In this document: piece by piece, positions 3,673 through 5,331 of the stretch
How positions within the stretch are numbered: position 1 is the first letter of the stretch
How the letters are laid out: each line of letters begins with the position of its first letter
Source: Nitrosopumilales archaeon CG_4_9_14_0_2_um_filter_34_16
GTDB taxonomy: Archaea; Thermoproteota; Nitrososphaeria; Nitrososphaerales; Nitrosopumilaceae
Direction: 5' to 3'
NCBI GenBank assembly: GCA_002788515.1
Contig: PFRJ01000008.1
Span: 1-5,331 of the forward strand
Length of the DNA: 5,331 nt
Program-made: the position numbers and the translations under genes
Notes under the pieces: model-generated
The model's database searches: none
The model's input: the letters and a program-made list of their open reading frames with translations, nothing else
Told to the model about the DNA's origin: nothing

Positions 3673-4932
3673 ATGACGGTAAAAATTGACATTCATAATG
3701 CAAAAAGGAGGACAGAACGCGCCAAAACAAAACTCCAAAAAAAGTTCTCAGAGAATAATGCCAAAATCTCCTGCAGGTTCCTAGACAGGCTACGGTTAGA
3801 CAACAAGTCCTACGGACGAATTGCAAATTATGCTGAATGTATTGGGAGAATTTTAGAAATCAAAGATAGTAAAGATATCGGAGAATGGACTAGAGAAGAA
3901 GTTGAGTTTATTCACAAAACAATTGCAGACTCTAACTATGAAAACTCTGTCAAAAAAGATACTCTGACAGCACTAAAGCGAATATGTCATTTTGCAGTCC
4001 ATGATGAAATAGCAGACAAGTCAAAGGGAAAAGAATATGATCCATTGGTGGCGTGGATCACACCAGGATCGTTTCAAGACAAATATCAAAAAATACAATC
4101 AAAAGATCTTCTTACTGATGATGATGTACTTCAGTTAATTCAGGCAACAAAAAGGATAGGAGGAAAATATGTTAAACGAAACATTGCAATCATCTTTGTT
4201 CTGCTGGAGGGTGCTTATCGTCCGGGTGAGCTCCTTGACATCAGAATAGGCGGTATAGAATTTGAGAAAGATTTTGTACGAATTCATACAACAGGAAAAA
4301 CAGGACCAAAATCACTAACACTTGTTGCAAGCTTTGTTCCAATCAAAGAATGGCTTGCAGAGCACCCATACGGTGATGATCCTGACGCATTTTTATTTTA
4401 CCATGATAACGCAGATGGTCTGATTCCGTATCAAAGACTGTCAGAACTGATAAAAAATACAAGACGTATCTCAGGAATCAAAAAAAGGATATGGCCCTAT
4501 CTGTTTAGACACACTGCCCTTACTGAGTACAGCAAAAAATTAGGCAATGTTGCCAAAATCTATGGCAACTGGTCTAGTAGCTCTAACATGCTTGCAGTTT
4601 ATGAGCATCTGGCAAACTCTGACCAAGAAGACGCAATTCTAAAACTGCATGGTCTCAAAAAAGACGATACCCACAAATCCATATTGTTTTCAAAGTCCTG
4701 CCCCAACTGCCATGAACAAAACAGCAGTGACAAACATCACTGTATAAGGTGTGGCAAAGAACTATCTGAAGAACTAGTAAAGATCAAAGAGGCTAAACGA
4801 GAAGCTACTAGAAAATCGACTTTGCATAACTTTGAAACTATGGTATCAGAAAGAATTGGTAATCTGGAATCGTTGTTTGTAGAACAGCAAAAACTGATTC
4901 AAAGTCTATTAACTGAAAAAAAGAATGGATGA
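3673..4932 (+). CDS. Tyrosine recombinase (integrase) with C-terminal zinc ribbon and coiled coil
   Basis: Site-specific recombinase of 419 aa. Residues about 1-140 form a helical, basic DNA-binding core domain (SAM-like). The catalytic domain (about 145-325) shows Arg183 (GAYRPGELL), Lys209 (TTGKTG), the box II motif PYLFRHTALTEY with Arg279 and His280, Trp300 (YGNW) at the His/Trp position, and the nucleophile Tyr310 (MLAVYEHLANSD). The first residue of the HxxR motif is Tyr276 rather than His. A zinc ribbon follows: Cys343, Cys346, Cys357 and Cys360 (CPNC...CIRC). A charged helix (about 362-415) with heptad-like hydrophobics is probably a coiled coil for oligomerisation. The protein appears intact. 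It would join an element's att site to the 3' end of the adjacent tRNA-Ser. A chromosomal Xer-like role is less likely given the position and extra C-terminal domains. The start is set by a GAGGT 9 nt upstream. Confidence 0.92.
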   Translation: MTVKIDIHNAKRRTERAKTKLQKKFSENNAKISCRFLDRLRLDNKSYGRIANYAECIGRILEIKDSKDIGEWTREEVEFIHKTIADSNYENSVKKDTLTALKRICHFAVHDEIADKSKGKEYDPLVAWITPGSFQDKYQKIQSKDLLTDDDVLQLIQATKRIGGKYVKRNIAIIFVLLEGAYRPGELLDIRIGGIEFEKDFVRIHTTGKTGPKSLTLVASFVPIKEWLAEHPYGDDPDAFLFYHDNADGLIPYQRLSELIKNTRRISGIKKRIWPYLFRHTALTEYSKKLGNVAKIYGNWSSSSNMLAVYEHLANSDQEDAILKLHGLKKDDTHKSILFSKSCPNCHEQNSSDKHHCIRCGKELSEELVKIKEAKREATRKSTLHNFETMVSERIGNLESLFVEQQKLIQSLLTEKKNG

Positions 4933-5017
4933 TATTATGTTACTATCCACATATGCGTCTACAAGAATCAAATACTACTGTCCATTCATTGTAATAACTC
5001 AAAGAACATAATTTCTG

Positions 5018-5119
5018 TCATTTTTCCAGTATTTTTTTGATGTGTTTTATCTCATTCCGAATTCTTTTGTTGTTTTCTTTAATTTGTTTTTCAATAATGA
5101 TTACTTTGGTTTTATTCAT
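5018..5119 (-). CDS. Tiny lysine-rich helical protein (33 aa)
   Basis: On the minus strand an ATG at 5119 opens a 33-residue frame, MNKTKVIIIEKQIKENNKRI continuing to KILEK, ending TGA at 5018-5020. It is highly basic and has isoleucines spaced as in an amphipathic or coiled-coil helix (I13, I20, I24, I27, I30 or L31). Support is a TTTAAA box centred 25 nt upstream on the same strand, ideal for a leaderless transcript. It converges on the integrase gene. Function unknown; a small DNA-binding or integrase-interacting protein is a guess. A frame this short in A/T-rich sequence may be chance. Confidence 0.4.
   Translation of the reverse strand: MNKTKVIIIEKQIKENNKRIRNEIKHIKKILEK
5032..5038 (+). 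terminator. T7 tract, possible integrase terminator
   Basis: Seven T about 100 nt after the integrase stop, preceded by a run of five T at 5021-5025, could end the integrase transcript. The tract overlaps the minus-strand small frame, where the same bases encode lysines. Confidence 0.3.
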
Positions 5120-5140
5120 AGCAATATAATATTGATATAT

Positions 5141-5146
5141 TTTAAA
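5141..5146 (-). promoter_or_regulatory. TATA box of the 33-aa minus-strand frame
   Basis: TTTAAA within TTTAAAATATA on the minus strand is centred about 25 nt before the ATG at 5119, the same spacing seen for the gene at 1519. Confidence 0.4.
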
Positions 5147-5159
5147 GGCTAAAACTAGG

Positions 5160-5213
5160 TTGGATTTTTAAAATTTGAAAGAAAAATGACTAGATTGTTG
5201 ATAGAAAATCCAA
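5160..5213. repeat. 9-bp inverted repeat between the small frames
   Basis: TTGGATTTT (5160-5168) and AAAATCCAA (5205-5213) are perfect reverse complements with 36 nt between. The repeat lies just after the stop of the right-edge minus-strand frame and upstream of the 33-aa frame, so it could be a transcript end or a regulatory site. On the minus strand a T5 run lies within the loop (5182-5186). Confidence 0.4.
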
Positions 5214-5214
5214 A

Positions 5215-5331
5215 TTAATTCATTTTCACGTTTTTGAGTTGTTTAAACAAGCGATTTAACAATTTGGTGTACTCTTCCATGGATTGTTTTTGTTCTTTCT
5301 TTTGTATGAAAACAATCTTCTCATTTATCAT
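5215..5331 (-). CDS. Small lysine- and glutamine-rich helical protein, possibly partial
   Basis: The minus strand is open from the right edge to TAA at 5215-5217. The codon at the edge (5329-5331) is an ATG, giving 38 residues: MINEKIVFIQKKEQKQSMEE followed by a basic amphipathic end (YTKLLNRLFKQLKNVKMN). The true start may lie outside the window. Composition suggests one long helix or short coiled coil, like the 33-aa frame to its left, and both point the same way. I recognise no family. The protein-like periodicity favours a real gene, but its length keeps confidence low. Confidence 0.4.
   Translation of the reverse strand: MINEKIVFIQKKEQKQSMEEYTKLLNRLFKQLKNVKMN

Larger units (their letters stand above)
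3582..5331 (+). mobile_element. Left end of a putative tRNA-Ser-integrated element
   Basis: The left boundary is inferred from the integrase-tRNA arrangement; the element would run past the right edge. Visible cargo is the recombinase and two tiny minus-strand frames. No replication gene, capsid gene or right tRNA fragment is seen, so a stand-alone integrase or the remnant of a lost element is an equally fair reading. Confidence 0.4.

Noticed and set aside
3706..3711. AGGAGG inside the integrase gene
   Set aside because: No start codon follows at a usable distance, so it is not a ribosome-binding site for an internal start.
3584..3826. 80-codon minus-strand frame
   Set aside because: It overlaps the tRNA T arm and the integrase N-terminus. 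The Trp- and Cys-rich translation looks like an antisense artefact.
4937..5011. 24-codon plus-strand frame after the integrase
   Set aside because: No promoter, no ribosome-binding site and no protein-like pattern; likely chance.

Overview
The window looks like the AT-rich chromosome of a mesophilic archaeon, most likely an ammonia-oxidising thaumarchaeon (Nitrosopumilus-like). The evidence is: A/T-rich boxes about 25 nt upstream of several start codons with almost no leader; bare oligo-T tracts directly after stop codons; a type II tRNA-Ser with a G discriminator and no encoded CCA; and a secreted protein ending in a two-cysteine module (CKEGL...CIK) that I recall from many thaumarchaeal exported proteins. 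The lineage is an inference; no 16S rRNA or marker gene is present.

Left part (1-2172), secretion-oriented. The last 30 codons of an unrecognised gene end in a T-tract. A gap with an inverted repeat over a TATA box follows. Then come a secreted matrixin-type zinc protease (340-927) and, one base after its stop, a membrane-anchored or exported beta-rich protein (929-1480), probably an operon. The second protein may have an NTR/TIMP-like OB fold, which would make it a candidate partner or inhibitor of the protease. A fused terminator-promoter (1481-1499) starts a separate gene for a secreted protein with the CKEGL module (1519-2172).

Middle (2173-2738), no intact gene. It holds a hairpin after the secreted-protein gene, a small protein-like frame closed by an amber codon near its start (2231-2419), a cluster of CTATGAA repeats with inverted TCATAG copies, a 15-bp near-perfect palindrome (2542-2573) and a T7 tract.

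Right part (2739-5331). An intact calcineurin-like metallophosphoesterase (2739-3485) is followed by tRNA-Ser(GCU) (3519-3602). Seventy bases on, reading away from the tRNA, is a tyrosine recombinase (3673-4932) with a C-terminal zinc ribbon and coiled coil. The arrangement is that of an element integrated at the 3' end of a tRNA gene, with the tRNA as left attachment site and the rest of the element to the right; no second tRNA copy is visible here. After the integrase, two very small lysine-rich helical reading frames lie on the minus strand (5018-5119 and 5215-5331). One has a well-placed archaeal promoter, and both could be small regulators of the element.
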